64,000 bases of DNA from an uncultured Dysosmobacter sp. (lineage in GTDB: Bacteria; Bacillota; Clostridia; Oscillospirales; Oscillospiraceae): assembly GCA_934565855.1 (NCBI GenBank), contig CAKTIO010000002.1:62001-126000 (forward strand), in the 5' to 3' direction. Every line of letters starts with the position of its first letter. Within the stretch, counting starts at the first letter, position 1. The notes below the pieces were generated by a model. That model worked only from the letters and a program-made list of their open reading frames with translations. It did not search any database and was not told where the DNA came from. Shown one piece after another: positions 1-10,838 of the stretch. The position numbers and the translations under genes are program-made.

Positions 1-1596
<1,596 letters not shown>

Positions 1597-1624
1597 TGTC
1601 CCTGCGGAAGGGGGAGTCCTGAAC

Positions 1625-2221
1625 ATGAATGGAATTGAAAAAATCACCCAGAGGATCGACGAGGATACACAGAAGGAGATCCGGAAGGTCCTGGACGCGG
1701 CACAGGAAAAGTCCACAGAGATCCTGACGACTTACCGGAAGCAGGCGGAAGAGGAAGCCGCTGCGGGACAACGCCGTAAGGAAAAGCTGGCTGCGGAGCG
1801 GGAGGAGCGTCTGGTCAGCGTGGCACAGATGGAATCCCGCAAGGTGCTGCTGTCCGCCAAGCAGGAGATGGTAGACCGGGCTTTTGAACTGGCGCTGGAC
1901 CGTCTTTGTTCCTTACCGGATGAGGACTATATCCGCACGGTTGCCGGACTGCTGGCGGAGGCGGCGCCCGATGGAAGGGGCAGCGTCCTCTTCTCCTCAA
2001 AGGACCGGGAACGGATCGGGCAGGCGGCGGTGGATGCCGCCAACCGGAAGCTGGGCGAAAAGGGTCAGCTTCAGCTGTCCGACCAGACCCGGAACATCCG
2101 GGGCGGCTTCATCCTGTCCAACGGCAGGATCGAGGTCAACGGAACATTTGAAACGCTGGTCCGGCTCCAGCGGGAAGAAATGGCAGGAGAGGTGGCAAAG
2201 CTCCTGTTTCCGGAAAATTGA
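1625..2221 (+). CDS. atpE: V-type ATP synthase subunit E
   Basis: This is the peripheral-stalk subunit E, 198 residues: a long N-terminal alpha-helical, Glu/Lys/Arg-rich stretch (about residues 10-75, likely coiled coil) followed by the globular domain that contacts the catalytic head. The ATG at 1625 is preferred because a purine-rich GGAAGGGGGAG lies just before it; a TTG at 1589 in the same frame would overlap subunit K and add 12 atypical residues. Its place between K and C is the usual operon order in Clostridia. Confidence 0.9.
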   Translation: MNGIEKITQRIDEDTQKEIRKVLDAAQEKSTEILTTYRKQAEEEAAAGQRRKEKLAAEREERLVSVAQMESRKVLLSAKQEMVDRAFELALDRLCSLPDEDYIRTVAGLLAEAAPDGRGSVLFSSKDRERIGQAAVDAANRKLGEKGQLQLSDQTRNIRGGFILSNGRIEVNGTFETLVRLQREEMAGEVAKLLFPEN

Positions 2222-2239
2222 CGGCGGGGAGGTCATAGC

Positions 2240-3244
2240 TTGTCCAGGAAAATAAAGGATACGGATTATCTTGGCATTTCCGCGCGGATCAAGGCAATGG
2301 AAAATTCCCTCCTGTCAGAGGGAAGAATGGAACAGCTGCTTACCGCCCGCACAGAGGAAGAGATGCTGCATCTGCTGCAGGATTGCGGTTATCAGCCGTT
2401 CTCGTTGGAGCATCCGGAGGAGATGGACCGAGCTTTGACGCAGGTGCAGGAGGAGACCCTTCAGGATCTGAAGGGCGGCATTCCGGACCGGGGCTATCTG
2501 GAGATTTTTCAGACCAAGCACGATTACCACAATGTGAAGGCACTTTTAAAGGCGGCGCAGGTCCATACCGATGCGGCATCCATGCTGATGGACCTGGGGA
2601 GAGTTCCGGCAGAGGAGCTGAAGGAAGCGCTTCAAACCGGAGAGATGGGAAATCTTCCCGCTATTCTGGCAGAGACTGCTGCAGAGGCGAAGAACGTGCT
2701 GGAGACGACCCGGGACCCACAGCTGTCTGACATGGTGCTGGACCGCGGCTATTACCGGGATCTGCTGGAAACGGCACGCAGGACCGGAAGCGCCTTCCTG
2801 ACGGGATATGTGCAGGTGATGATTGACGCGGCAAATCTGCGGGCGGTGGTCCGGACCCTGCGTATGGGAAAAACGGCGGAATTTTTGAAGAATGTGCTGT
2901 TTGATGGCGGAAGCGTCTCAACAGACGCGCTTTTGACGGCGGTGATGACAGGCGGGACCGGTTTTACAGAGCTGTATGCGTCCTCCCCCCTGCAGGACGC
3001 GGCGGAAACCGGTGGAAAGGCTGTTTCCGGAGGACCGTTGACAGAATTTGAAAAGCTATGCGACGATGCGGTGGAGGAGTACCTCTCTGGCGCGCAGCTG
3101 ATTCCGTTTGGCGAAGCGCCGCTGGTTGCCTATCTAGCGGCGAAGGAGACGGAAACCGTCAACCTGCGGATTCTGCTGATGGGACGGAAGGCAGGACTTT
3201 CTCCGGAGGTCATCCGTTCCCGCTTGAGAGCCAGCTATGTGTAA
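2240..3244 (+). CDS. atpC: V-type ATP synthase subunit C
   Basis: This 334-residue protein belongs to the V-ATPase C/d family, which forms the socket joining the central stalk to the membrane ring. It begins with a TTG codon (SRKIKDTDYLGISARIKAME) behind a GGGGAGG site. The Tyr/Gly near the N terminus and the C-terminal VAYLAAKETETVNLRILLMG motif are characteristic of the family. It lies between subunits E and F in the operon, 18 bp and 12 bp away. Confidence 0.93.
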   Translation: MSRKIKDTDYLGISARIKAMENSLLSEGRMEQLLTARTEEEMLHLLQDCGYQPFSLEHPEEMDRALTQVQEETLQDLKGGIPDRGYLEIFQTKHDYHNVKALLKAAQVHTDAASMLMDLGRVPAEELKEALQTGEMGNLPAILAETAAEAKNVLETTRDPQLSDMVLDRGYYRDLLETARRTGSAFLTGYVQVMIDAANLRAVVRTLRMGKTAEFLKNVLFDGGSVSTDALLTAVMTGGTGFTELYASSPLQDAAETGGKAVSGGPLTEFEKLCDDAVEEYLSGAQLIPFGEAPLVAYLAAKETETVNLRILLMGRKAGLSPEVIRSRLRASYV

Positions 3245-3256
3245 GAAGGTGATGAG

Positions 3257-3574
3257 ATGGCTGTAGCATACCGGATCGCAGTGATCGGAGATTGGGAATC
3301 TGTCATGGGCTTTCGCGCGCTGGGACTGGATACCTATCCGGTAACGTCGGCAGAGGAGGCAAAGTCCATCATTCATCGTCTGGCAAAGGAGGACTGCGCA
3401 GTGATCTACCTGACGGAGCAGCTGGCAGCCGGGCTTGGCGATGTGATCGAAAAATACAAGGATGAAAGCAAGCCTGCAATCATCCTGATTCCCGGACGGG
3501 AGGGCGTACTGGGCATTGGAAGAAATGCCATTCAAAGCTCCATCGAACGGGCTGTGGGAGCGGATATCCTGTAA
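3257..3574 (+). CDS. atpF: V-type ATP synthase subunit F
   Basis: This 105-residue protein is the small central-stalk subunit F of the V-ATPase. It opens with the typical IAVIGDWESVMGFRALGLDT motif and ends with the conserved amphipathic tail containing ERAVGADIL. F binds the D shaft and helps transmit rotation. A GAAGGTGATGAG stretch before the ATG provides the ribosome site. It sits directly before subunit A, 42 bp upstream. Confidence 0.93.
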   Translation: MAVAYRIAVIGDWESVMGFRALGLDTYPVTSAEEAKSIIHRLAKEDCAVIYLTEQLAAGLGDVIEKYKDESKPAIILIPGREGVLGIGRNAIQSSIERAVGADIL

Positions 3575-3616
3575 GCGGCGCTTCCCGCGAATTTACCCAG
3601 AAAGAAGGTTATTCAT

Positions 3617-5389
3617 TTGAGCGGTAAAGTTGTAAAAGTATCCGGACCGCTGGTGGTTGCCACCGGACTGTCCGATGCCAATATGTCGGACGTAGTCCGA
3701 GTGGGCCCGCAGCGGCTGATCGGCGAGATCCTGACCATGAAGGGAGATTCCGCTTCGATTCAGGTCTATGAGGAGACGTCCGGCTTGGGTCCCGGCGCGG
3801 AGGTGGAGACCACCGGAGCGCCCATGAGCGTAGAGCTGGGACCAGGCATGATCGAGGGAATTTACGATGGGATTCAGCGCCCACTGGAGAAAATCGTTGA
3901 AAAGGTGGGACCCTGCATCACCAGAGGCGTGGAGGTCTCCGCGCTGGACCATGAGAAAAAGTGGTCCTTTACCCCCACGGCTCAGGTGGGTGACAAGGTC
4001 ATTGGCGGCGATATTCTGGGCACGGTGCCGGAGACGGCAGTGGTGCTGCATAAGATCATGGTGCCGCCGAAGATGAAGGGAACCATCAAAAAGCTTGCCC
4101 CGGCGGGAGAGTATACGGTGCTGGAAACCATTGCGGTGCTGGAGACCGAGGATGGTAAGGAAGTAAATCTGACAATGGCGCAGAAATGGCCGGTCCGGAT
4201 CGGGAGACCCTATCACCATAAGTATCCGCCCAAGCGCCCCCTGTGCTCCGGTCAGCGGATCATCGACACCATGTTCCCCATTGCCAAGGGCGGCACGGCA
4301 GCAGTTCCGGGACCTTTCGGCTCCGGAAAGACGGTGGTGCAGCATCAGCTGGCAAAGTGGTCTGATGTGGACATCGTGGTTTACATCGGCTGCGGCGAGC
4401 GCGGCAATGAGATGACCGACGTGCTGCGGGAGTTCCCGGAGCTGAAGGATCCGCGTACCGGAGAATCTCTGATGAAGCGGACGATCTTGATTGCCAACAC
4501 CTCGGATATGCCGGTGGCGGCACGGGAAGCCAGCGTGTATACCGGTATCACCATTGCGGAGTATTTCCGGGATATGGGCTATGATGTGGCAGTCATTGCA
4601 GACTCCACCTCCCGTTGGGCGGAGGCGCTGCGGGAGATGTCCGGACGGTTGGAGGAAATGCCTGGCGAGGAGGGCTATCCGGCGTATCTGGCATCCCGGC
4701 TGGCGCAGTTCTATGAACGTGCCGGCAGCGTGGAGTGCATTGGCTCCGATGAGCGCCGCGGCAGCCTGACGGCAGTGGGCGCGGTCTCGCCTCCCGGCGG
4801 CGACCTGTCCGAGCCGGTCTCTCAGGCGACCATGCGGATTGTAAAGGTCTTCTGGGCGCTGGATGCATCTTTGGCATACAAGCGGCATTTCCCGGCAATC
4901 AACTGGCTGAATTCCTATTCGCTGTATCTGGACTCTTTAAAGTCGTGGTTCGATGAAAACCTGGGACCGGACTTCATGAAGGACCGGGGCAGCGCAATGG
5001 CGCTGCTGCAAAACGAAGCCAGTCTGAATGAGATCGTTCAGCTGGTAGGCAAGGATGCCCTTTCTCCGGCGGACCAGCTGACGCTGGAAACGGCGCGGAT
5101 GGTGCGGGAGGATTTCCTGCAGCAGAATGCCTTTATGGATGTGGACAGCTTCTCCAACTACGACAGGCAGAAGCGGCTGCTGAAGCTGATTTTGGATTAT
5201 GACACCCTTTGCCGGGATGCTATTGGGAATGGTGCGCAGCCTGCAAAGCTCTTCCAGATCGCGGCACGGGAAAAGATCGGGCGCGCCAAGAGCGCTCCGG
5301 AGGAGACGTACCAGAACGATTATGAAGCGATTCGGGCGGAAATGGAACAGGAGATCTCCGCCGTTACAGCGGAAGGAGGAGATGACTGA
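3617..5389 (+). CDS. atpA: V-type ATP synthase subunit A (catalytic)
   Basis: This is the catalytic subunit A, 590 residues, the usual length. The P-loop GPFGSGKT occupies residues 232-239, and the non-homologous bulge typical of V/A-type A subunits precedes it. Glu in GCGERGNEM and the [20 protein letters not shown] block are family signatures. The start is a TTG at 3617 behind AGAAGGTTATTCA; no ATG fits the conserved N terminus ([14 protein letters not shown]). Its stop overlaps the first base of the subunit B start codon (TGATG), implying translational coupling of A and B. Confidence 0.97.
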   Translation: MSGKVVKVSGPLVVATGLSDANMSDVVRVGPQRLIGEILTMKGDSASIQVYEETSGLGPGAEVETTGAPMSVELGPGMIEGIYDGIQRPLEKIVEKVGPCITRGVEVSALDHEKKWSFTPTAQVGDKVIGGDILGTVPETAVVLHKIMVPPKMKGTIKKLAPAGEYTVLETIAVLETEDGKEVNLTMAQKWPVRIGRPYHHKYPPKRPLCSGQRIIDTMFPIAKGGTAAVPGPFGSGKTVVQHQLAKWSDVDIVVYIGCGERGNEMTDVLREFPELKDPRTGESLMKRTILIANTSDMPVAAREASVYTGITIAEYFRDMGYDVAVIADSTSRWAEALREMSGRLEEMPGEEGYPAYLASRLAQFYERAGSVECIGSDERRGSLTAVGAVSPPGGDLSEPVSQATMRIVKVFWALDASLAYKRHFPAINWLNSYSLYLDSLKSWFDENLGPDFMKDRGSAMALLQNEASLNEIVQLVGKDALSPADQLTLETARMVREDFLQQNAFMDVDSFSNYDRQKRLLKLILDYDTLCRDAIGNGAQPAKLFQIAAREKIGRAKSAPEETYQNDYEAIRAEMEQEISAVTAEGGDD

Positions 5390-6786
5390 TGATTAAGGAG
5401 TATCGGACCGTAGAAGAGATCGTCAGTCCGCTGATGATCGTCCGCCAGGTGGAGGGCGTGACCTATGATGAGCTGCTGGAGGTGGAGCTGCATGACGGTT
5501 CCATTCGCCGGGGCAAGGTGCTGGAGGTCAACGGTGACACCGCAGTGGTGCAGCTGTTTGAATCCGCAACGGGAATCAATCTGGCGGATGCCAAGGTCCG
5601 CTTTCTGGGACATCCGCTGCAGCTGGGCGTGTCGGCGGATATGTTGGGACGGGTGTTCAACGGCATGGGCGAGCCCATCGACGGCGGTCCGGATATCATA
5701 CCGGAGGAATACCGCGATATCAATGGCTTGCCCATGAACCCGGCTGCCCGGGACTATCCCAACGAGTTCATTCAGACGGGCGTGTCCACCATTGATGGCT
5801 TGAATACGCTGGTACGTGGACAAAAGCTGCCCATCTTCTCCGGCTCTGGTCTGCCTCACGCCAATCTGGCGGCGCAGATCGCCCGTCAGGCAAAGGTGCT
5901 GGGCGATGACAATTCCAACTTCGCCGTGGTGTTTGCCGCCATCGGCATTACTTTTGAGGAATCAGAGTTCTTTGTCAGTGAGTTCCGCCGGACGGGAGCC
6001 ATTGACCGGACGGTCATGTTCTCCAATCTGGCAAACGACCCGGCAGTCGAGCGTATTTCCACCCCCCGTATGGCACTGACCGCTGCGGAGTATCTGGCGT
6101 TTGAAAAGGGAATGCATGTGCTGGTCATCATGACCGATATTACCAACTATGCAGAAGCGCTGCGCGAGGTTTCCGCTGCAAAGAAGGAGGTTCCCGGGCG
6201 GCGCGGCTTCCCCGGATACCTGTATACCGATTTGGCAAATATGTATGAACGGGCTGGGCGGCGTCTGGGCTGCCCCGGTTCCATCACGCTGATTCCCATT
6301 CTGACCATGCCGGAGGATGATAAGACCCACCCCATTCCGGACCTGACTGGTTATATCACCGAGGGACAGATCATCCTCTCCCGCGAGCTGTACCGCAAGG
6401 GCATTCATCCGCCAGTGGATGTACTGCCCAGCTTGTCCCGTTTGAAGGATAAGGGCATTGGAGCGGGAAAAACCCGGGAGGATCACGCCAACACCATGAA
6501 CCAACTGTTTGCTGCCTATTCCACCGGCAAGGACAACAAGGAGCTGATGTCGATTCTGGGCGAAGCGGCTTTGACGCCGACGGACCTGCTGTACGCCAAG
6601 TTTGCCGATGAGTTTGAAAAACGGTACGTCAATCAGGGCTATGAGGAAAACCGCTCCATTGAGGAAACGCTGGATCTGGGCTGGGAGCTGCTGAGCATTC
6701 TGCCCAAGTCGGAGCTGAAGCGGATCAAGCCGGAGTATATTGAAAAATACTGGCCGAAGAAAGAGCAGGAGAGTAAGGAGGGGTAA
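5389..6786 (+). CDS. atpB: V-type ATP synthase subunit B
   Basis: This is the non-catalytic nucleotide-binding subunit B, 465 residues. In place of a Walker A motif it has [19 protein letters not shown], as expected for the B family, together with [20 protein letters not shown] and the [13 protein letters not shown] motif. It pairs with subunit A to form the A3B3 head. Its ATG overlaps the subunit A stop codon by one base and a GGAAGGAGGAG site lies inside the end of A. Confidence 0.97.
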   Translation: MIKEYRTVEEIVSPLMIVRQVEGVTYDELLEVELHDGSIRRGKVLEVNGDTAVVQLFESATGINLADAKVRFLGHPLQLGVSADMLGRVFNGMGEPIDGGPDIIPEEYRDINGLPMNPAARDYPNEFIQTGVSTIDGLNTLVRGQKLPIFSGSGLPHANLAAQIARQAKVLGDDNSNFAVVFAAIGITFEESEFFVSEFRRTGAIDRTVMFSNLANDPAVERISTPRMALTAAEYLAFEKGMHVLVIMTDITNYAEALREVSAAKKEVPGRRGFPGYLYTDLANMYERAGRRLGCPGSITLIPILTMPEDDKTHPIPDLTGYITEGQIILSRELYRKGIHPPVDVLPSLSRLKDKGIGAGKTREDHANTMNQLFAAYSTGKDNKELMSILGEAALTPTDLLYAKFADEFEKRYVNQGYEENRSIEETLDLGWELLSILPKSELKRIKPEYIEKYWPKKEQESKEG

Positions 6787-6789
6787 CCG

Positions 6790-7494
6790 ATGGCGAATAT
6801 CACGGTGAACCCTACCCGTATGGAGTTGACCCGTCTGAAGGGAAAGCTGCGGACTGCCCAGCGGGGGCATAAGCTGCTGAAGGATAAGCGGGATGAACTG
6901 ATGAAGCAGTTTCTGGATACTGTCCGTGAGGTGAAATCCCTCCGGGAAGAGGTCGAGCAGGAGCTGATGACGGTCCACAACTCGTTTACGGTTGCCTCCG
7001 CACTGATGTCCTCTCAGGCAATGGAGCAGGCGCTGCTGTATCCAAAGCAGAGCGTGGAGCTGACGATGTCCTTCAAAAACATTATGTCAGTGAATGTGCC
7101 GGTGTATGAATTCCATACCAAAACGCAGTCTGATAGTGATATTTATCCTTACGGCTTCGCTGCGACATCCGGAGAACTGGATACGGCGGTAGACGCGCTG
7201 GGAAAGGTGTTCCAGAAAATGCTGAAGCTGGCGCAGATCGAAAAATCTGCCCAGCTGATGGCAGAGGAGATCGAAAAGACCCGCCGCCGGGTCAACGCAC
7301 TGGAATATGTGATGATCCCCAACACCCAGGAAGCCATCCGCTTCATCACCATGAAGCTGGATGAAAATGACCGCGCCACAACCACCCGGCTGATGAAGGT
7401 GAAGGATATGCTGCTGCAGGAGGCAATCGAGGAGCAGCGCGCCAGAGACGAAGCGGCGCAGCGCCGTTTTGCGGAGCAGAGAAAAACTACCTGA
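6790..7494 (+). CDS. atpD: V-type ATP synthase subunit D
   Basis: This is the central rotor shaft subunit D, 234 residues, with long N- and C-terminal helices expected to form an antiparallel coiled coil. The N-terminal PTRMELTRLKGKLRTAQRGH and the RRRVNALEYVMIPNTQEAIR block are diagnostic. It starts 3 bp after subunit B and is the last gene of the operon, followed by a hairpin terminator at 7524-7563. Confidence 0.95.
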   Translation: MANITVNPTRMELTRLKGKLRTAQRGHKLLKDKRDELMKQFLDTVREVKSLREEVEQELMTVHNSFTVASALMSSQAMEQALLYPKQSVELTMSFKNIMSVNVPVYEFHTKTQSDSDIYPYGFAATSGELDTAVDALGKVFQKMLKLAQIEKSAQLMAEEIEKTRRRVNALEYVMIPNTQEAIRFITMKLDENDRATTTRLMKVKDMLLQEAIEEQRARDEAAQRRFAEQRKTT

Positions 7495-7523
7495 ACCGGA
7501 AGTGCATTCCGTGGCGGAGATAT

Positions 7524-7563
7524 AAAAACACCGGCAGCCATTATCGGGCTACCGGTGTTTTGC
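7524..7563 (+). terminator. Terminator of the V-ATPase operon
   Basis: An inverted repeat pairs AACACCGG with CCGGTGTT and an inner AGCC with GGCT, followed by TTTT. It lies 30 bp after subunit D. Confidence 0.75.
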
Positions 7564-7584
7564 TGCGGAAAAGCGGTAAAACAG

Positions 7585-7613
7585 AAAAAACCCCGAACGT
7601 TGACCGTTCGGGG
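7585..7613 (-). terminator. Terminator of rpmB
   Basis: CCCCGAACG at 7591-7599 pairs perfectly with CGTTCGGGG at 7605-7613. On the minus strand the stem is followed by six Ts (AAAAAA at 7585-7590), so it terminates rpmB just past its stop codon. Confidence 0.85.
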
Positions 7614-7630
7614 GATTTTACTGGTTGAAC

Positions 7631-7819
7631 TCAGACTGCGCGGGTAACCTTGCCGGAACGCAGACACCGGGTACAAACATATACATGGCGAGGCGTACCG
7701 TTGACAATAGCCTTGACACGTTTCACATTGGGCTTCCAGGGACGATTGGAACGTCTGTGGGAGTGGGAAACCTTGATACCAAAGGTAACACCCTTATCGC
7801 AAAACTCACACTTAGCCAT
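7631..7819 (-). CDS. rpmB: 50S ribosomal protein L28
   Basis: This 62-residue protein is ribosomal protein L28 of the large subunit. The sequence begins MAKCEFCDKGVTFGIKVSHS and has the zinc-type cysteine pairs CEFC near the N terminus and CTRC near the C terminus. The ATG at 7819 is chosen because AAGGAGG lies 7 bases before it; an in-frame GTG nine bases upstream falls inside that site. The gene is monocistronic, with its own promoter and terminator, divergent from hprK. Confidence 0.96.
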   Translation of the reverse strand: MAKCEFCDKGVTFGIKVSHSHRRSNRPWKPNVKRVKAIVNGTPRHVYVCTRCLRSGKVTRAV

Positions 7820-7873
7820 CCGTTGCACCTCCTTGCTGTAATCATATCATGTGCCCAAATAGGCACAGCTGAT

Positions 7874-7902
7874 ATAATAACAGAAAACAATTCCAAATGC
7901 AA
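7874..7902 (-). promoter_or_regulatory. rpmB promoter (sigma-A type)
   Basis: On the minus strand TTGCAT (7897-7902) and TATTAT (7874-7879) are separated by 17 bases. The transcript would begin near 7867, directly at a small hairpin GTGCC/GGCAC (7851-7866). Confidence 0.75.
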
Positions 7903-7955
7903 GCATAAATTTAAATTTTTTTCAGGAGTTTTTAAAAAGTGACAGGGGGAAGGTG

Positions 7956-7984
7956 TTGCACGAAGGAAAAGGATTCGATATAAT
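7956..7984 (+). promoter_or_regulatory. Promoter of the hprK-dnaE operon
   Basis: TTGCAC (7956-7961) and a perfect TATAAT (7979-7984) are separated by 17 bases. It predicts a leader of about 70 nt before hprK. Confidence 0.8.
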
Positions 7985-8060
7985 AAAATTGGTAAATGCT
8001 ATAGGTGATCCTGGATCACGAAACGCCCTGTGGGATACAAAAGGGAGAGAGGTTGGAGTT

Positions 8061-9002
8061 ATGAGCGAGAATGGGATCAAGGTCAGCCAGCTGGTAGAGA
8101 CATTTTCCTTGGAGATTTTAAATCGCGGCAGCGATTTTGACGATGCGCTTTTGACCATCATTGATGTGAACCGTCCGGGTCTGCAATTTCAGGGGTTCTA
8201 TGATTATTTCGACCCCCGGCGGCTGGAGGTCATCGGCAAGGCGGAATTTACCTATTTAAAGGGACTGCCTACGGAGCTGCGGAAAAAGTGCTTTGACGAC
8301 CTGTTTCTGTATGATATCCCGGCGCTGGTCATCGCCCGGGAGCTGGACTGCTTCCCGGAGTGCATGGAGAGTGCCCGGGAGCATGAAAAGACTCTGCTCC
8401 GCACCTCGGAGACCACAGTGGATTTTACCAGCCATGTGATCGAATACCTGAACCGGGAGCTGTCCCCCTGTGTGACCCGCCACGGCGTATTGCTGGATGT
8501 GTTTGGCGAGGGTGTAATGATTACAGGAGATTCCGGCATCGGAAAAAGTGAAACGGCAATCGAACTTATCATGCGCGGACACCGCCTGGTGGCGGACGAT
8601 GCGGTGGAGATCCGCCGGGTCTCCAATCAGCTGTTTGGTTCCGCGCCGGAGGTCATTCGTTATTATATTGAGCTGCGCGGCATCGGCGTCATTGATGTGC
8701 GGCAGCTGTTTGGTATGCGGGCGGTGAAAAAGGAAACCGAGGTCGAGCTGGTGGTGCATCTGGAGCAGTGGGATAACTCCAAATTTTATGACCGGCTGGG
8801 CATTGACGATCACTATCAGGAGATTCTGGAGCTGCAGATCCCCTGTGTGACCATTCCTGTCCGTCCGGGACGAAATCTGGCGAGTATTGTAGAAGTGGCG
8901 GCTTTGAACAACCGGCACCGCCGCTTTGGCTACAATGCCGCGGCAGAGCTGGCGCGGCGCGTGGATCTGCGGGCGGATCAGCTTCACGGAAACGGAGACT
9001 GA
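8061..9002 (+). CDS. hprK: HPr kinase/phosphorylase
   Basis: HprK phosphorylates Ser46 of HPr (or its paralogue Crh) and reverses this with phosphate, so it controls carbon catabolite repression in Firmicutes. The 313-residue product has the N-terminal domain followed by the kinase core with P-loop GDSGIGKS at residues 156-163 and the downstream GHRLVADDAVEIRR motif; the HPrK signature IELRGIGVIDVRQLFG follows. The ATG at 8061 is preferred over an earlier in-frame GTG (7953), because it matches the conserved N terminus (VSQLVETFSLEIL) and has GAGAGAGGTTGGAG before it. It is the first gene of a run ending in dnaE. Confidence 0.96.
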   Translation: MSENGIKVSQLVETFSLEILNRGSDFDDALLTIIDVNRPGLQFQGFYDYFDPRRLEVIGKAEFTYLKGLPTELRKKCFDDLFLYDIPALVIARELDCFPECMESAREHEKTLLRTSETTVDFTSHVIEYLNRELSPCVTRHGVLLDVFGEGVMITGDSGIGKSETAIELIMRGHRLVADDAVEIRRVSNQLFGSAPEVIRYYIELRGIGVIDVRQLFGMRAVKKETEVELVVHLEQWDNSKFYDRLGIDDHYQEILELQIPCVTIPVRPGRNLASIVEVAALNNRHRRFGYNAAAELARRVDLRADQLHGNGD

Positions 9003-9037
9003 GGCTTTGCGCGGCAATCGGAATTTGGAGGATATTC

Positions 9038-9958
9038 ATGCGTTGGGATGAATTACTGGATCAAAAGCTTAAGGAATATTTGCCGGATATGACCGTCCGT
9101 GCGGACGAACCGATGAGCAGTCACACATCGTTCCGCATCGGCGGTCCGGCACGGAGAATGGCGTTCCCTAAAAGCAGCGAGCAGGTGGTGCTTCTGGTGC
9201 ATTTTGCCAGAGAGTGCGGGACCGTGCCGCTGATGATCGGCAATGGAACAAATCTGTTGGCGGCGGACGAGGGGCTGGACCGCCTTGTGGTGGATATGTC
9301 CGGGCTGAATGAGATCACGCTGGACAGCAGTGGACAAAGGCTGACCGCCGGGGCGGGAGCACCGCTGTCCCGTCTGGCGGATTTTGCCCAGAAGCAGGGG
9401 CTGACAGGCTTGGAGTTTGCCCACGGCATTCCCGGAACGGTGGGCGGCGCGGTCTGCATGAACGCCGGAGCATACGGCGGAGAGATGAAGCAGGTGGTAT
9501 CCGCTGTCACGGTGCTGGACCCAAAGAACGGAGTTCGGACCCTGTCCGGAGAGGAGATGCGGTTTGCCTACCGGAAAAGTCTGATGACAGAGCATCCGGA
9601 CTGGGTGGTTCTGCGGGTGGAATTTGCTCTGCACACCGGAGATCCGGCGGCAATTCGGGAGATCATGAACGACCTGATTGCCCGGCGGAGAGCCAGCCAG
9701 CCTCTGGAATATCCCAGTGCCGGAAGCACCTTCCGCCGCCCGGAGGGATATTTTGCCGGAACGCTCATCGACCAGTGCGGTTTGAAGGGACGCACGGTAG
9801 GCGGCGCACAGGTTTCCATGAAGCATGCGGGCTTTGTGATCAATCTGGGCGGCGCCACCTGCGCCGATGTGGTGGAGCTGATTCGTCAGATACAGCAGAC
9901 TGTTTGGGAGAAAAAGGGCGTGCAGTTGGAGCCGGAAGTGAAAATCATTACGGAGTAA
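9038..9958 (+). CDS. murB: UDP-N-acetylenolpyruvoylglucosamine reductase
   Basis: MurB uses NADPH and FAD to reduce the enolpyruvyl group of UDP-GlcNAc-enolpyruvate to UDP-MurNAc, the second step of peptidoglycan precursor synthesis. The 306-residue protein has the FAD-binding motifs GNGTNLL and GIPGTVGGAVCMNAGAYGG, the catalytic serine motif SAGSTFRRP and the C-terminal EPEVKII with the proton-relay glutamate. This is the short (type II) MurB common in Firmicutes. It lies in the hprK-murB-rapZ-yvcK-whiA order often found in Clostridia, behind a GGAGGATATTC site. Confidence 0.96.
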   Translation: MRWDELLDQKLKEYLPDMTVRADEPMSSHTSFRIGGPARRMAFPKSSEQVVLLVHFARECGTVPLMIGNGTNLLAADEGLDRLVVDMSGLNEITLDSSGQRLTAGAGAPLSRLADFAQKQGLTGLEFAHGIPGTVGGAVCMNAGAYGGEMKQVVSAVTVLDPKNGVRTLSGEEMRFAYRKSLMTEHPDWVVLRVEFALHTGDPAAIREIMNDLIARRRASQPLEYPSAGSTFRRPEGYFAGTLIDQCGLKGRTVGGAQVSMKHAGFVINLGGATCADVVELIRQIQQTVWEKKGVQLEPEVKIITE

Positions 9959-9973
9959 GCAGGTGTGAAGACA

Positions 9974-10837
9974 ATGGAGATCTTGATTATTTCCGGAATT
10001 TCCGGAGCGGGAAAGAGCAAGGCGGCGTCCTTTTTAGAGGATATGGGCTTCTACATCATCGACAATATGCCGGCGGAGATGATTTTGAAGTTTGCGGAAT
10101 TTTCCTCTACAGGCGTCAACAGCCGGTATGACCGGGTCGCACTGGTGTACGATGTGCGGACTGCCAGCTCCAATACGGAGCTGTTTGACGTGATGGAAAA
10201 ATTGAAGGCGATGGATGCCTCCTGCCGGATGCTGTTTCTGGACGCAACGCCGGAGACAGTCATCAAGCGCTATAAGGAGACCCGCCGCCGCCATCCGCTC
10301 TGTCAGGGCGGCACCTCGCTGGAGGAGGCGGTGCGCCGGGAGCGCACGCTGATGGAGCCGGTGCGGGAAAAGGCGGACTGTGTGATCGATACCTCCCACC
10401 TGTCTACGGCACAGCTGCGGGGAGAACTGCTGCGCCTGTTTGACGCCAAGGGCGAAAAGGGCGGGATGAGCGTCAGTGTTACCTCGTTTGGCTATAAATA
10501 TGGTTTGCCGATGGAGGCGGATCTGGTCATTGACGTGCGCTTCATGCCAAATCCCTACTACATAGAAGAGCTGCGGCACAAAACGGGAATGGATCAGGCG
10601 GTCTATGACTATGTGCTGGGCTTTCCGCAGACCCGGCAGTATTTGAAAAAGCTGGAGGACCTGCTTGCCTTCTCTCTGCCGCTTTACGCCGAGGAGGGAA
10701 AGACCATGCTGGTGATTGCGGTGGGCTGCACCGGCGGGCATCACCGGTCCGTGTCTGTGACCCGTGCATTGGCGGCTTATATCCGGCAGCTGGGCTATCA
10801 GGTGACGGAAAACCATCGGGATATGGGGCGGAACTGA
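9974..10837 (+). CDS. rapZ: RNase adapter protein RapZ / YvcJ-type nucleotide-binding protein
   Basis: This 287-residue protein is the RapZ/YvcJ family: a P-loop NTPase N-terminal domain (GISGAGKS at residues 8-15) and a C-terminal domain with the conserved DVRFMPNPYYIEELRHKTG and GCTGGHHRSV motifs. In enteric bacteria RapZ controls the small RNAs of amino-sugar synthesis; in Firmicutes the role is less defined. A GTG nine bases upstream (9965) is a possible alternative start; the ATG at 9974 fits the family N terminus. It overlaps nothing and is one base from the yvcK start. Confidence 0.93.
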   Translation: MEILIISGISGAGKSKAASFLEDMGFYIIDNMPAEMILKFAEFSSTGVNSRYDRVALVYDVRTASSNTELFDVMEKLKAMDASCRMLFLDATPETVIKRYKETRRRHPLCQGGTSLEEAVRRERTLMEPVREKADCVIDTSHLSTAQLRGELLRLFDAKGEKGGMSVSVTSFGYKYGLPMEADLVIDVRFMPNPYYIEELRHKTGMDQAVYDYVLGFPQTRQYLKKLEDLLAFSLPLYAEEGKTMLVIAVGCTGGHHRSVSVTRALAAYIRQLGYQVTENHRDMGRN

Positions 10838-10838
10838 C

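Noticed and set aside
3593..4888. 431-codon open frame antisense to V-ATPase subunit A
   Set aside because: Subunit A is unambiguous over the whole stretch; the antisense frame has no motif.
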